Shown here: piece after piece, positions 42,588-54,356 of the stretch
Position numbering within the stretch: position 1 is the first letter of the stretch
Layout of the letters: every line of letters starts with the position of its first letter
NCBI GenBank assembly: GCA_037349105.1
Contig: JAYJMM010000093.1
Location: 1,302,001 to 1,366,000, forward strand
DNA: 64,000 bases
Direction of reading: 5' to 3'
Origin: Limnomonas spitsbergensis
Taxonomy: Eukaryota; Chlorophyta; Chlorophyceae; Chlamydomonadales
Program-made: the position numbers and the translations under genes
Notes under the pieces: model-generated
What the model was told of the DNA's origin: nothing
The model's database searches: none
The model's input: the letters and a program-made list of their open reading frames with translations, nothing else

Positions 42588-42588
42588 G

Positions 42589-42624
42589 CCTTTTTGAGCA
42601 GGGCCCAGAGGTGTAACGTCGTTG
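42589..42624 (+). mobile_element. 36-bp tail-only LINE insertion with 14-bp TSD
   Basis: CCTTTTTGAGCAGGGCCCAG, then AGGTGTAACGTCGTTG, is flanked by perfect direct repeats AGTCATACGTCATG at 42575-42588 and 42625-42638. This is a severely 5'-truncated insertion and fixes the 3' end of LINE family 1. Confidence 0.85.
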
Positions 42625-42679
42625 AGTCATACGTCATGTTATCTGACACACTGCCAGGCCTCCGTCTAGACATCCTTTT

Positions 42680-44155
42680 AGTCCACGACTCCACAGTCTC
42701 ACCCTTTCCTGCATCTCCATCCTCCCACCGGCCCTTTCGACATTCCACTGAGCAAACGCCTCAAACCCCTCTTACAACAAGACAGCCCTCTCATGGCGGC
42801 AGCCATGGGTGCCGACATGCAGCTTGCTGTCAGGCAGGGCACCGGAGGGCGCAATTGGTGCAGTAATTTGCTAGATGCCTTGCTGGAGCTGGAGATGGGA
42901 TCAGCCGATCTCAAACTGCGTCAGACAGCAACTGACCTACGGCCGCTGCCTGTCAGAGAGGTGCTAGCGCTAGTTGATGCAGCAGACGAGCGGGCGCATC
43001 TGGATACAGCTGGCAGAGGGGACCCCAGAGATCCTGCCGCTGAACACAGGTCTGCGGCCGCCAATCGCACCTGGTTTCAGTCTACGGCGTAGGCCAGGGG
43101 CCGCACCACCCGACGGGAGTGTGCTTGCGTGCGCACGAGCCTAAGGCTGCAGCTCGGCGCCGTCAGAGCGGCTGACGCTCAAGGTCGGCGCAGTGGTCAG
43201 CTGCGTGACGGACGGTGCTGCCAACGATGTTGGGCAAGGGGAGATGGCGAGCATGTGGAGGATGCGCTGCATGTCTGCTTCCAGTGCCCTAGCGTGAAGG
43301 AGAAGCTTAGGGAGACAGGTTGGGCAGGCCTCCCGGTGGGCGCCAAAAACACTTTCAACAGTTGTACCAGGGCAGGCTTGGATGAGAGGCTCTGGCTTTT
43401 GTTGAGGACGTTGTACGCATTGTTGAGGCTTAGATTTGTTGCTTTTATTTGCCTTCTTGGGGAATACGCTTGAGAGGAGAGGTGCTGGCGCTAGTTGATG
43501 CAGCATACGAGCGGGCGCAGCTGGATGCAGCTGGCAGAGGGGACCCCAGAGATCCTGCCACTGACCACAGGTCTGCGGCCGCCTACCGCACCTGGTTTCA
43601 GTCTACGGCGGGCGCTTGAGACAGGCCAGGGGCCGCACCAGCCAAAAGGATTGTGCTTCTGTGCGCACGAACTTTTGTCTGCGGCTCGGCGCCGTCAGCA
43701 CGGCTGACACTAGAGGACGGCGCAGTGGTCAGCAGCGTGACAGACGGTGCTGACAGCGATGTTGGGCTAGGGGAGACGGCGACCATGTGGAGGACGCGCT
43801 GCATGCATGCTTTCAATGCTGCAGCGTGTGGAGAGGATCAAATTAGGGAGCGGGGATGGGCAGTTCCTCCGAACGGTGCTAGAGGCTTTTTATAGTTGTC
43901 TCGGGGCAGGCTTGGGTGGGATGCCCTGGCCTTTGTATTAGACGTGGTAGATATCGTTGAGGCGTAGACGTTTTCAGAGGTTGGAACTTCCTTTGTATTT
44001 ATTTCCCAGCCTGTTGTTTTTGTCCCTTCACGTTATTTCCCACTTTTTCCTTCTTTCTTTTGTCCTGCCCCCTAGTGTTTGTATTCATCTGTCCTCCCAA
44101 CTCTCTAGTTAGGCGCCCCCCGCGGCCGAGCCTTTTTGAGCAGGGCCCAGAGGTC
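42680..44155 (+). mobile_element. LINE copy C, plus strand, partly duplicated
   Basis: The plus-strand 3' part of family 1: MAAAMGADMQLAVRQGTGG (42793 on), then RSLRLQLGAV-like and the knuckle CCQRCWARGDGEHVEDALHV at 43218-43280. A second partial copy of the same region starts at 43478 (EVLALVDAAYERAQLDA). The 3' UTR runs to the terminus GAGCAGGGCCCAGAGGTC at 44155. Frames are broken. Confidence 0.82.
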
Positions 44156-44345
44156 AATGACATTACACCTCTGGGGCTCTGGGCCCTGCTCAAAAAGGCT
44201 CGGCCGCGTGGGCGCTCAACTGTCCCGTTCGAAGAAAATAATCTGAAGGTAAGAGGAAAAGATGGTGAACACAAAGGAGAAGGAAATACCCCCCCAAAAA
44301 GAAACGGCAGCCCGATGTTTCCCTGCCCCTCTCAAGCCTATTCCC
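44156..44345 (-). mobile_element. Minus-oriented LINE tail abutting copy C
   Basis: TCAATGACATTACACCTCTG starts a minus-oriented tail that meets the copy C terminus tail to tail. It continues with GGCTCGGCCGCGTGGGCGCT and a 3' UTR variant (CCCCCCAAAAAGAAACGGCA) that matches the inverted text at 55735-55830. Confidence 0.78.
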
Positions 44346-46185
44346 CAAGAAGGCACAGGAATGCTGGAGATTGTTTTCTTTAATCGTTCCAACAAGCACA
44401 GCAGAGAATTCACCAGTGCAGCACTCGATGCAACCAAGGTATCTGCCTTGCAATGTTTTGTTGTAGTTCGCACCAAGGTATACAATCTTCCCTGGCCCAA
44501 CACAGACTGTCCGAACATTTCAGGTTCGGCCTCTTTGAGCATGGTGCAGTTTCAGCGTCACGACTGAAGAGACAGAATAAATGCTGCTGCATCACGCCAG
44601 TGCCTGTGAGCAAGAGTTGGCAGGCCTCGCTAAAGCCTTGATTTGTAAGGGGCAAGGAATCAAGCTGCCAAGTTGGATGTAAGGAAACTCGTTAGTTAAT
44701 TTCTCCCTTACCATCCTTCAGCTTACAACCAAACAGGTGAACTCCGTCGAGGCTGAGCTTATTGTGTCCCAACAGAGCGTGACTAGGAACGTTCCGATTT
44801 CTTCCAGTACAGCAGAAGAGGGCAGAGTCTCGAGAGTGGGGAGCGCATGATTTACACACTCGGTTTTATAACATTCAAATCATCATAGTAACTACAACAT
44901 CAAGACGTTGAACTGCCGACATACTTCTGGTTCAACTGTCCACACATTCCTCTTATTAGAGTATCCAGAGACTAAGGTGGAAATGCGTATTTCTGAAAAG
45001 AATTTAAGAGATCTCGAATTATGTACAACATTTTGGTACAAGTGAGAGATGACAATCAGCAATTGTTTTGAGTAAAAGGGAGACTGGAGAGTACGTAAAT
45101 ATCAGAACACATCGGATCACCGTTGCCAGGTCCCATGCCTCCTCTACAAAAGAAAGGTACACTCCCTGCAAACATTCCTCATGATAACCACCCGACACAA
45201 CCGTCTGTACTCACTACTGCTGATCCTGAAAAAGCAACACACAAGTCAAATGAATCTCTTGCGAGCTGACTGCACTGCATGAAGCAGCAGAGCCAATGTG
45301 ACAGTAGTTGTACATGCAAGTTGAGCATGTCTACTACAGGGAATTCGACCGGAAAAATGAGGCCAGGATCACTCTCCAGCGAAAAACCTCGTAAGGAAAC
45401 CAAATGATATCTTGTCAGTGGGTACATAGCATTTTATAGTGGGTGCAAATAAACAAGAAAGCATCAACAAGAGAGTTAATGGAGGAGGGCCCCCAGGCCT
45501 TCAGTACGTAAAAGAAAAACAATTCAATCCATCTGATCTGCTCGTGGCAGCTGATGACGACCGTACCCATCACTAGGGCACCACTGCACTATATACCTCT
45601 CTCTCATATAGTACACAGCCTATATTCTGCACCCAAAAGGGTGCACAAAATGAAAACATCCAGGTCAGATGCTGAACGCGGTGTGCACACAAAATTCTGA
45701 TCTACAGAAAGGTTTCTGATTTTCATGTAGCCAAACCACATCGCCATGCAACCATCATACTTCAAAAGTGCTTCCAACATACTTCAAGACTGCGACAATG
45801 TCAAGCCTAATTAGCAAAATGGACGGGAGGGGGACAGGGTTGGTGTGACAAACACATGCCATCCTATACCAATATGTACCTCGTCCCAGCCACCGTATGG
45901 ACACATGCACCGCATCTGCATATTACATACATGCTGATGCCTACGCACTCAGTATGCCTATTCAAAACACTAATTTGTAGAAAATTAGAATTCAAGCCAG
46001 GTAGTATAGGAAAGATACCACTTTTGTTCAAAAAAATGTCATCATTAAAGTAATACCAGGAAGAAATGAAAAACTCGGAAGTGTCATGACATGATCGCAC
46101 ATGATACACCTGCACCACAGCCTCTAGCCAGGTACACACCGCCTTTTCAGTAGTGTTTCAGGCAGAGGCAAACGAGCGAGCCTGC
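44346..46185 (-). other. 3' flank of the Gln-rich gene
   Basis: This AT-richer region has no recognised gene or large repeat. It lies downstream of the stop codon at 46186 and probably holds the 3' UTR. A minus-strand TGTAA (plus TTACA near 45925) is a candidate polyadenylation signal. Short frames lack motifs. Confidence 0.4.
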
Positions 46186-48291
46186 TCAGAAGAAGCCATA
46201 TCCCAGGTCCAGGTTAGCCAGGCGCTCAGCCACATCATCCCTCTTGGCCTCAGGCACCTTCTTCTTGTCCTCTGCCTCGGGGCTCCAAGGAGTGGGGGAA
46301 CCCATACCCAGGACACTGTGCTGCTCCTGCATCCAAACCTGCTCATCAGCAGTCATGTCCACAGCATCACCCAGGCCGCAAGACTCCAGCTCAGACTCCA
46401 GCTCACCAAGCAGGCCTTCGGCGGGGATTTCAATGCCAGCATCGGCTCCACCCTCGCCGAAGAAGCCGTAAGTAAAGGCATCAAAGGGCAGCTCCTGCTG
46501 AAGATCCGCAGCGCTGTCGACTACGCTGCCAGCGCGGGACGAGCGGCCGCCGCCAAGCGCACTGAGGCCAGTCTCAGATCCAGCGTAACTCGAATGCGAG
46601 TCGCTGGAAGGCAGGCGGCTAACCTGCGCCTGCTTGTACTGCTGTGCGGCAAACACCGCATCCCCTTCAGCAGCAGAGGTGCTCTTGGTGTTCTTGCTGG
46701 CGTCGGCGACGGCTTCGGCTTTGACTCGAGCGACCTCTTTGTTGTAGACCTCGACAATGAAGCTGACGTCCATGACGCTCATACCGCCCATGATTCCGGA
46801 GTGGATAGCCTGGTCCACCGTCATGCCGCTGCGCGCCAGCTGCAGTGCGACGCAGGCCAGGGCAGTGCGGCGCTGCTCCTTGCTCATGTTGACGCCGACA
46901 GCGCTGCTGGTTGGCGGCGGGCTGCCCGCGTTGGACGAAACCGGAGAGACAAAGTCTGGCGGGCCCACAATGCCGCCCGCTCCATTCATGCCTCCGGTGG
47001 CTAAGTTGAACCTGAAGCGAGGGTCCGAGGCGCGCTTGGCTTCTGGAGCCGCCATGGCCACAGGGGCAGCGATGTTGACCTGGGAAATCTGGTGCTGCTG
47101 GTTCATGTTCTGCTGCTGGGCAGCGGAGCGGGCCTGCAGGAGCGCTTGTGCGAGCGCAGGGTTGGTGCTGAGCGCCTGGAGCTGCGCGGGAGTCAGACAG
47201 GCAAGCGCCTGCATGTTGTGACGGGCCTGTGCCTGCGCCTGCAACTGCACCTGGGCCTGCCTCTGGGCATGCTGCACATGAGCCTGAGCCTGGGCTTGGG
47301 CCTGGGCGTGGGCTTGGGCCTGCTGAGCCTGGCTGAAGGGGTAGCCGCCTAGCTGCTGCTGCTGCTGCAGCGCACGTTGTTGCGCTTCTTGCTTGAGCTG
47401 AGCCTGCTTCAGGAGTGCCTGCATTACTGCAGCTGGGCTCGGGTTGATAGCCACAGCCGCCGAAAACTGCTGCTGCTGCGCAAATGCGAGCTGCTGCGCA
47501 TTCTTCAGGATCTGCGCGCGCCGGGCCTGATCAGCCTGCTGGGCCTGGTACTGCTGCACAATCTGCGTGGCAGCCACCATGGTCATTTGCTGCTGCTGGG
47601 CATTCTGCAGGTTCATCGGCTGGGCATTGTTGTTAGCAGGCCTTTGGTACAGGCCAGTGATATGAAGGCCGTTGTTGTTGAAGGCGCCGTTAGGACCCAT
47701 AGCCTGCTGGTTAGCGCGCTCCTGCTGCTGCAGCATGTTGGCCACAGTAGCGCGGGCCTGGGCCTGAGCTGCTCGGACCTGGGCCTGTGATGCAGGAAAC
47801 AGGACAGGTTGGTCTAATCCTCAGATTTGTAAACATCCAAACTTTCCCAACCTCGAAAGATGTCCTTATGAATATGCTTGTGTCGAGAATTCTCTGGTCA
47901 ACAGTTGACGGGCATAATCTGGACGATGCTTTAAGCGTCGCCTCTCGACTTGGGGCCTCACCTGCTGGGCGGCCGCAACGGCAGCAGTATTGACCGCGGG
48001 GTTGTTGTTCTGGAACGTATTGGCCCCGTTGTTAAACTGGTGCTGGGCCAAGGCCTGCATTAGAGCCATTTGGTTGGGCATGACAGGGGCATTGCCGACG
48101 CGCGGTTGCTGGGGAAGGGCGTGATTCTGCATCCCGGGATGACCCTGAAAGTTTTTTTGCTGGCCGTAGGCGAGAGGTCGCATCATGGTCGGCGCGGGCT
48201 GGGCCTGCGCTCCAGAGAAGGCCAGACCTTGGTTCGCTTGTAAGTGGGCCATCAGCTGACGGTTCTGGAGAAATGACTCGTCAATGGCCAT
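46186..48291 (-). CDS. Gln/Ala-rich protein, 2 exons, 642 aa
   Basis: Exon 1 is 48291-47962 (110 codons) and exon 2 is 47784-46186, joined in phase 0 with GTGAGG donor and CAG acceptor. The start MAIDESFLQNRQLMAHLQAN has context AAAATGG. The first two-thirds is Gln/Ala/Asn-rich with an imperfect QAQAHAQAQAQAQAH tract and several Q4-Q5 runs, predicted coiled or disordered. A conserved-looking block near residues 390-460 reads MSKEQRRTALACVALQLARS and MSVMDVSFIVEVYNKEVARV, probably helical. The C terminus is acidic (LLGELESELESCGLGDAVDM) and ends LANLDLGYGFF. Such composition is common in algal transcriptional coregulators and RNA-binding scaffolds, but I recognise no family and assign no function. 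It is the one host gene here whose short intron lacks exon-edge arrays. Confidence 0.85.
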
Positions 48292-49985
48292 TTTTCGGAG
48301 GCTGTGAGCAACGGAAAGGTGGGAAATTAGAAATATCAGCGACAACTAAATATAATACAGCCGTCTAGCACAAGAAGGCGACTGGGCCGCGTAAGATGGT
48401 TCACTAATGAATATGCCAGTGACAAGAGGCGCCAACAAAGCCTAGAACGGCATGAATCTTACCTATAGAAGTATGCAAGAGTGATATACGCGTTGTGGGG
48501 CTTGTCAGAAGTTCCTGAGCATGTCAATCTTGACGGAAGGATGTCTGCAGGCATAACAAAGACAAGAGAGTTAAGCGCAAAGAATATAAATGTATGTCAT
48601 TTTCTAAAATGAACTGTCCGAGTGGCAAGAAGGAAGCCTCAGGCTGAGCTTCGGGTCACCTATCTTCAACTCGCTCATTATGCCAGTGTAGAACATATTT
48701 CAATACCATAGATCGTTCGCATTCCTGCTTCACTCATGCTTGCCTCATGTTATTGCTGGCGAGGCGGTGGGCAATGGTGGGTGGGTGGGTGGGAGAAATG
48801 AAATGCTGAGAGAGAATGCAACCTAAGCGTGCCGGCTCCCGAAAGCAATAAACCCCTCCAGTGTAGAATAATAACGTGAGGGGAAGTGTACACGGTCGTG
48901 ATGGGACACGGTGGGGGTTTCAAGTCAAGCTTACCAGGTGGATTCAGCGATGTAGACAGGACGCCGAAATGGATATACTTTGAAGCAAGCTGCTTGTCGG
49001 GATGTGTCAACAAAGATTTGGCAGAGATTTGGCTGCCACGCAAATTTGTACCGTCCTAGATAGGGCAGGGTATAGCTTGGCAGCGATGCTGACTCAGCCG
49101 GTGTCAGCCCTCCTTTCCCTGGTCCCCATTGTTGATGAACGGGAGCTGGAAGGAAGGCAGGGGTGGTGCGCGGTTCATGTTCGCTTATTTTCAAACACCT
49201 GACGATATACCTCGGCCCCTGCAACACCCTGCGCCCTCTGCATGTTGCGTGTGCTTCCATACCGTCCCGGAAGTCATGCACGTGAAATAGAGAAAGGTCT
49301 TGAAATATGAGAATGATTGCGACAGTTAGAACCACTAGACCCGTATTGTATAGTAAACAGCCGACGCTAAGAGCCCGACTCTGGTCACCAGTACCACATG
49401 AGCATGAGCTGCTTCGACCCCTCTCCGCGATTCCTCAGTTTGAATACTTCCTGAAAACAAGCTATGCTGCCCTTCACTTCCATAAGAGCTGATTTAACTA
49501 AACATGGAAGGTAGGAGGTTGGAACTGTCGTGGTAAGGGGGCGCTAAGCCACTCTGCCCCCCATAGCTCCACAAGATCAGGAGTATTTTATTTTAGTGAG
49601 ACCAGACCACTTGTGTCAGGCCGTTGTTGGCGGCACAACAGAGCCTATTGCATCCAAACCTTGGTCAGCATATTGCCTGATGCCCCACCAACAGGCTGGG
49701 CAACAGGGCTTACTGCACCACAAGTCCACAACCCCGCCTACGGGCCAGTGGTTGGCCTGGTCTTAGCTGAGGTACATTAACTATGACTTGTCCACAACCC
49801 CTGCATGCATGATATGTATCTTTTAAAACACCTCTTCGCACATAAAACATACTGCTACTCTCGCTGCTATTGCATCATTTGCCGAACCAGATAGACAACA
49901 TATAGTGAGCGCGACAATTGTCCTTGTTTGAAAATGTAAACAGACAGGCGGCCTGCCCTAGGTAGCATGGTGCACACCTGCGGCC
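48292..49985 (-). other. Upstream of the Gln-rich gene; spacer
   Basis: The proximal part should hold 5' UTR and promoter. The rest shows no gene, repeat or domain that I can support. Confidence 0.35.
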
Positions 49986-49989
49986 TACG

Positions 49990-50700
49990 CACTACAGGTA
50001 ATGCTGTCACGTGCAATGGAGATGCCAGCATCCATGCTGATGTCAGCTCCTGCCATAGGCAGAAACCAGTTACGGTAGGCGCCTAGGCGGCTGCAGACTT
50101 GTGCTCGGTAGTGGGGTCCCTTGGTTCGCCTACGCCAGTCGGCTCCAGCTGCGCGGGCTCGTAGGCTGCGTCCACTAGCTGTAGAATCTCTGGGACGGGA
50201 TGAAGTGGTTTCAGGTCAGAGACTGCCTGGCGCACTTTGGAGACAGCTGCACCCCGTTCCAACACCTCGAGTGCCTCCATCAGCTCACTACACCATGTGC
50301 GCCCTCCGGTGTTCTATCAATCTACGATCTGCAGCTCGGCCGCCATGGCTACCGCCATGAGTGAAGTGTCTTGCAGTCCTGCTGGCGCCACCGCTGCATT
50401 GTAGAAACAAAGCACGTGCTGCCATCAGCCGACGGTGACCTGTGGCCCACATCACACCTCCGTGGTTTGCCGCAGGCGCTGCATACACAGCCGCTAGCCG
50501 GATGCGTGTAGGCAGGTGGTACCACAACCAGACCCTGGCGGCCATTCGGCACCTAAAAACTTGAATTCTTGGTCACGCTTCAGCACTGTCCTATCTGGGC
50601 CGTACACGCAGGCCTGGGCTGGCTGTTGACGTCGCGCTAAGCGGCCGGCTGCCAAACTCCAGGATCTCTGTCTTGCTGACGTTGACCTGGTGCTGTATTA
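49990..50700 (-). mobile_element. Diverged LINE fragment D
   Basis: The minus strand encodes broken pieces of the family 1 linker (MEALEVLERGAAVSKVRQAV, LPTRIRLAAVYAAPAANHGG). Divergence from copies A and B is clearly higher, so this is an older insertion. Confidence 0.75.
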
Positions 50701-50874
50701 AGGCTATAGTGACAAGCAACGAAGGAGTGTCAATCTCATAACATCTTGTTCGTGAATCTGTCACTTTGGGAAAAAGATCGGGAGTTTGTCATTCATTTGT
50801 GCAAAATACCCCAACAGCATGCCTAGCTACCGTTTCATAAGTACCGGTATAAACAAAATGCTGTGGGAAGTCAA

Positions 50875-52290
50875 TGATCGTACACCTCTGGGCCAAGCAC
50901 AAGAAGGCTCGGCCGCATGGGCACCCTACTGTTCATATGGGAGAAAAGAAAAACTTAAGAGGAACACAAAATAAAGGAACAAGAGGACAAGCTTGTAAGG
51001 CAAATAAGTCTGACGGCATCTGAGCTCCTCTAGCAACTAGCCCATAACAAAGTCTACAACAGCGTCCACCAAAGCAAGTGCACCCTACCCCTGCCCGGCC
51101 TGGTATAGCTGGTGGAATGTTGTGGCACCGTTCGGGGGACCTGCTCACCCCCGCTCCCGTAACTGCTCCCTGACACTAGGGCATTGGAAGCAAGTATGCT
51201 GTGCATCCTCTACATGCTCGCCAACACTCCTTGACCAACATCGTTGCCAGTACTAGCGTGCCTCTCGCCGCTGACCGCTGCGCCGTCCTCTGGGGTCAGC
51301 TGTGCTGATCGCGCCAAGCCGTAGTCGCAAATTTGTGCAAATACAAGGACACTCCCTGGTGCTGGTGCGGCTCCTGGCTTGAGTCAGGACGGCGCCCGCC
51401 GTGGTCTGAAACCAAGCGCGACAGGTCGCCGCAGACCTGTGCTCAGTGGTAGGGTCCCTGGGGCCCCCCCCGCCGCTTGTGTCCAGTTGCGCCTGCTTGT
51501 AGGCTGCGTCAACGAGAGCCAACACCTCTGTCACGGGTAGGCGCTGTAGGTCAGCTGCTGCCTCACGCAATTTGGGGGCGGCTGCCCCCGCTCCAGCTCC
51601 TCCAGTGCACCCAGCAGATCGGAGCACCAAATGCATCCTCCAGTGTCCTGGCTGACTGCCAGCTGCATATCTGCTGCCATGCATGGCCTTAGCCATTAGA
51701 GGGCTGTCTTGCTGTGCTGCCGGTGCCATCGCTGTATTGTAGGAGCTGAGGATATGGGTCCACCAGTCTCGCTGTAAACGCTGGATCTGCATCTCCCATG
51801 ACCCCCAGCTTGCGGCTGATGCGGGTAGCCCCGCAGCCCGGCGCAAGTGCTGAGGCAGGCTGGACTGCATCTTGATTTGGAAACATTGCCGCGGCCAGTG
51901 GTGGCTGGTGGCTCACACCACGTCGCGTACTTGGCCGCAGACGCTGCAAAACAGCTGCTAACCTGATGCGTGTTGGCAGATGATGTCTTAGGCGCACCTT
52001 AGCGGCCATGCGGCAAACGCAGTGCAGCGTGGAAGCCAAAGGCGCCTCTCTACCTTGCATGGCCCTCTTCAAGCTGATGAATGATGCCCAGAAACTTGAA
52101 TTCTTGGACACGCTTGAGCGCGGCGCGGTCAGGGCCATACACGCACACATTGGCTGGCTGTCGGCGCTGCGCTGCTGAGCGGCTGCCAAACTCCATGATC
52201 TCTGTCTAGCTGACGTAGACCTGAAGCTGTTTATCTGCAGCATACTCATGCAGGGCATCAAGCATGCGCTGCAGCCCTGGGGTGCCGTGG
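50875..52290 (-). mobile_element. LINE copy E, minus strand
   Basis: The terminus near 50875-50925 (TACACCTCTGGGCC, GGCTCGGCCGCATGGGC) is followed by the 3' UTR, knuckle region and linker up to HEYAADKQLQVYV at about 52240. This copy keeps the base missing in copies A and B, but it has an in-frame TAG just after (QVYVS then stop) and other lesions. Confidence 0.82.
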
Positions 52291-52367
52291 GAAGTGAAGG
52301 CAGCAGCTAACTGTGGCAATTAAGGCTTTCAGATCGTGACTTTCTAGTTAAAAACGGTGCATACCGG

Positions 52368-52515
52368 CTGGGCCCTGCTCGGCCGTGTGGGGCTGGTAGG
52401 GGATGAGCAACCTCAATTCCAGCTGCCATGCACAGCCAGGACCATGGTGCAGCCATGCCCCCCTCCTACATGAGGGGGACAGGAGCATGCATGGAACACG
52501 GTGATCTAGACAGGG
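52368..52515 (-). mobile_element. SINE-like short element, copy 2
   Basis: This is an inverted copy of the 2756-2917 element: CAGCCAGGACCATGG, the CTGGGCCCTGCTCGGCCGTG terminus and GATCTAGACAGGGGG at the far end all match. It sits just beyond LINE copy E. Confidence 0.65.
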
Positions 52516-52593
52516 GGAGGGACTTCATACTGAAAGTTTTCATCACACGACCTTAAAGCAGTGACAACTAAATATTTGTGCATAAACCACAGA

Positions 52594-52866
52594 CCATAGT
52601 TGGATTGTAGCAAGAGTCCTTGAGGGGTCCTTCGATACATAGTTGGATTGTAGCAAGGGTCCTTGACTGAGGGGTCCTTCGATACTTAGTTGGATTGTAG
52701 CAAAGGTCCTTGAAGGGTCCTTCGATACATAGTTGGATTGTAGCAAGGGTCCTTGAGGGGTCCTTCGATACATAGTTGGATTGTAGCAAGGGTCCTTGAG
52801 GGGTCCTTCGATACATAGTTGGATTGTAGCAAGGGTCCTTGAGGGGTCCTTCGATACATAGCCACA
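52594..52866. repeat. Six-copy tandem repeat of about 43-47 bp
   Basis: CATAGTTGGATTGTAGCAAG followed by GGTCCTTGAGGGGTCCTTCG recurs six times. One unit has a 4-base CTGA insertion and another reads GAAGGG. Frames reading YRRTPQGPLLQSN arise from the repeat. Confidence 0.88.
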
Positions 52867-52869
52867 AAG

Positions 52870-53335
52870 AATGGTTGACGATCTTAGATGCGCTTCCGCC
52901 GCACTTTACGATGCCATATTTTCCATGCTGATAAGTACACCGCTTTCATAGCATGGTGAATGGCCTCCTGAAAGGATGTACAAACACACGCAAATGTTTG
53001 AAGACCTGGCTGAGGCGTGAAGGCTCAGCATCAACAAACGAAGGAAATAGGTCATGAAAACGACTAGAGATAAAGCATAGAGCCACCAATTCTTCTCCAC
53101 ACTTTCCTTGACCTTTACTTTGTTATTACTTGTCCAGGTTGTCCTGACCGATTGCATGGTATGTTTGTTTCTTTCCTCTTAGGGGAGGGCTAGGAGCCTA
53201 GGATCTGCCTGGACGGGCTGGGGAATCTTCAGGTGCCTTTATTTTTTTCCGTCTTTTCCTCTTCCTTTTCCCGTCTGTTCCTTTCCTTCCCTCCCGACCT
53301 CTAGCCTTTAGCCTTTACTTTATTTTCCACCCGAC
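52870..53335. other. Unassigned spacer
   Basis: No gene or repeat recognised. From about 53220 the sequence becomes the pyrimidine-rich 3' UTR of the adjoining LINE tail. Confidence 0.35.
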
Positions 53336-53580
53336 CAGACAGGCGGGGGCCCACGCGCCCAAGCCTTTTCAGCATGGCCCAGAGGTATAACGTCATTGAC
53401 TGGCCATGACTCAATGACGTTACACCTGTGGGCCCTGCTAAAAAAAGGCTCGGCCGCGCGGGCAGAAAAGTAGGGGCAGAAAAAAAATCAGAAAAGGGCG
53501 GAAAAGAGAGAGGGAAATGAGTAAAAAGTGAAGGGACAGCCAAAAGGCTGGAAAGGAAAGGCAAAGGATGGCCATGACTG
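53336..53580. mobile_element. Tail-to-tail pair of LINE 3' ends
   Basis: A plus tail ends at about 53400 (AAGCCTTTTCAGCATGGCCC, AGAGGTATAACGTCATTGAC) and a minus tail begins at about 53412 (TCAATGACGTTACACCTGTG, GGCTCGGCCGCGCGGGC). They form an imperfect palindrome. Confidence 0.78.
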
Positions 53581-54244
53581 TGACCTGGGGCTCAGTGACC
53601 GTCCCAGGTTCTGAAAGTGTTCTGACAATGCCCAGAGAAGATCATACACACCATTGCTTGTTATTAGCAGCTCGATGAAAATTGGCCGTAATAATTAAGA
53701 GCACACCAGACTATCCTTAGTGGGGCGCCTGGGCAGCCTCGGGGGGGTGGTGAGGAGTGAGGACCAAATCTTGACTGGCTTCCGGCTGTGGGGCCAAGCT
53801 AATGACGTTACACCTCTGGGACATGCTGAAATGAAGCTCGGGCAACAAAAAGTCAGCTAGGAAAGCCAAGGGAGAAGGCACAGCAAGAAGAAAGAAAGGA
53901 TAGCAAGTTCACCCACCAAGCAACAAGAACACAAAGGTGGGGCCAAGCAGCAGAGCTTGCAGCACCAAGGTCACAGAGCCGTAAGCTGTGAGCTGAACCG
54001 CCCAGAAAAATAGAAAATAGCTACTGATATAGTCCATGGACTTGCATCTCACTGGATTGTTTAATTACTGATATCTGTTTCCAGTCGGCTAATTGTGTTT
54101 TCCCTTGATAACCTTGATGTGACTGATGTCCGCTACATCTGTTACATCTGTTACATCTGACTGATGCTACATCTGTGAATTTATGTCGTCCCTTACCCCT
54201 GAAAGTCAACCTCTTTCCAGGTGTGAACATCTGCCCCAACCGAA
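53581..54244. other. Spacer with one LINE tail motif
   Basis: A minus tail motif lies at 53800-53835 (TAATGACGTTACACCTCTGG). The remainder includes a short CTGTTACATCTG repeat at 54125-54175. No gene was seen. Confidence 0.4.
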
Positions 54245-54356
54245 TGGGAGGATGGCATGGCTGCACCATGGTCCTGGCTGTGCATGGTAGCTGGAATTGA
54301 GCATAGTAATTCCCTACCAACCCCACGCGGCCGAGCGTTTAGCAGAGCCCAGCGGG
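54245..54356 (+). mobile_element. SINE-like short element, copy 3 (partial)
   Basis: CATGGTCCTGGCTGTGCATG through CCCCACGCGGCCGAGCG and GCCCAGCGGGT matches the 3' two-thirds of the 2756-2917 element in the same orientation. It abuts the LINE F tail. Confidence 0.62.

Larger units (their letters stand above)
39235..42588 (-). mobile_element. LINE copy A (longest copy of family 1)
   Basis: This is a minus-oriented non-LTR retrotransposon. The 3' terminus lies at 39237-39275 (GTTACACATCTGGGCCCGCT, then GCTCGGCCGCGTGGG). It then contains a MITE insertion, the C-terminal Cys/His region (39768-40250), the linker (40250-40945) and the reverse transcriptase (40923-42587). The 5' side with most of the endonuclease is missing, as expected from incomplete target-primed reverse transcription. 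Several frame breaks make it inactive. Confidence 0.88.

Noticed and set aside
46153..47790. Plus-strand frames opposite the Gln-rich gene (up to 283 codons)
   Set aside because: They are complements of Gln/Ala codons giving Leu/Cys/Ala strings. The minus strand has a good start, intron and stop.
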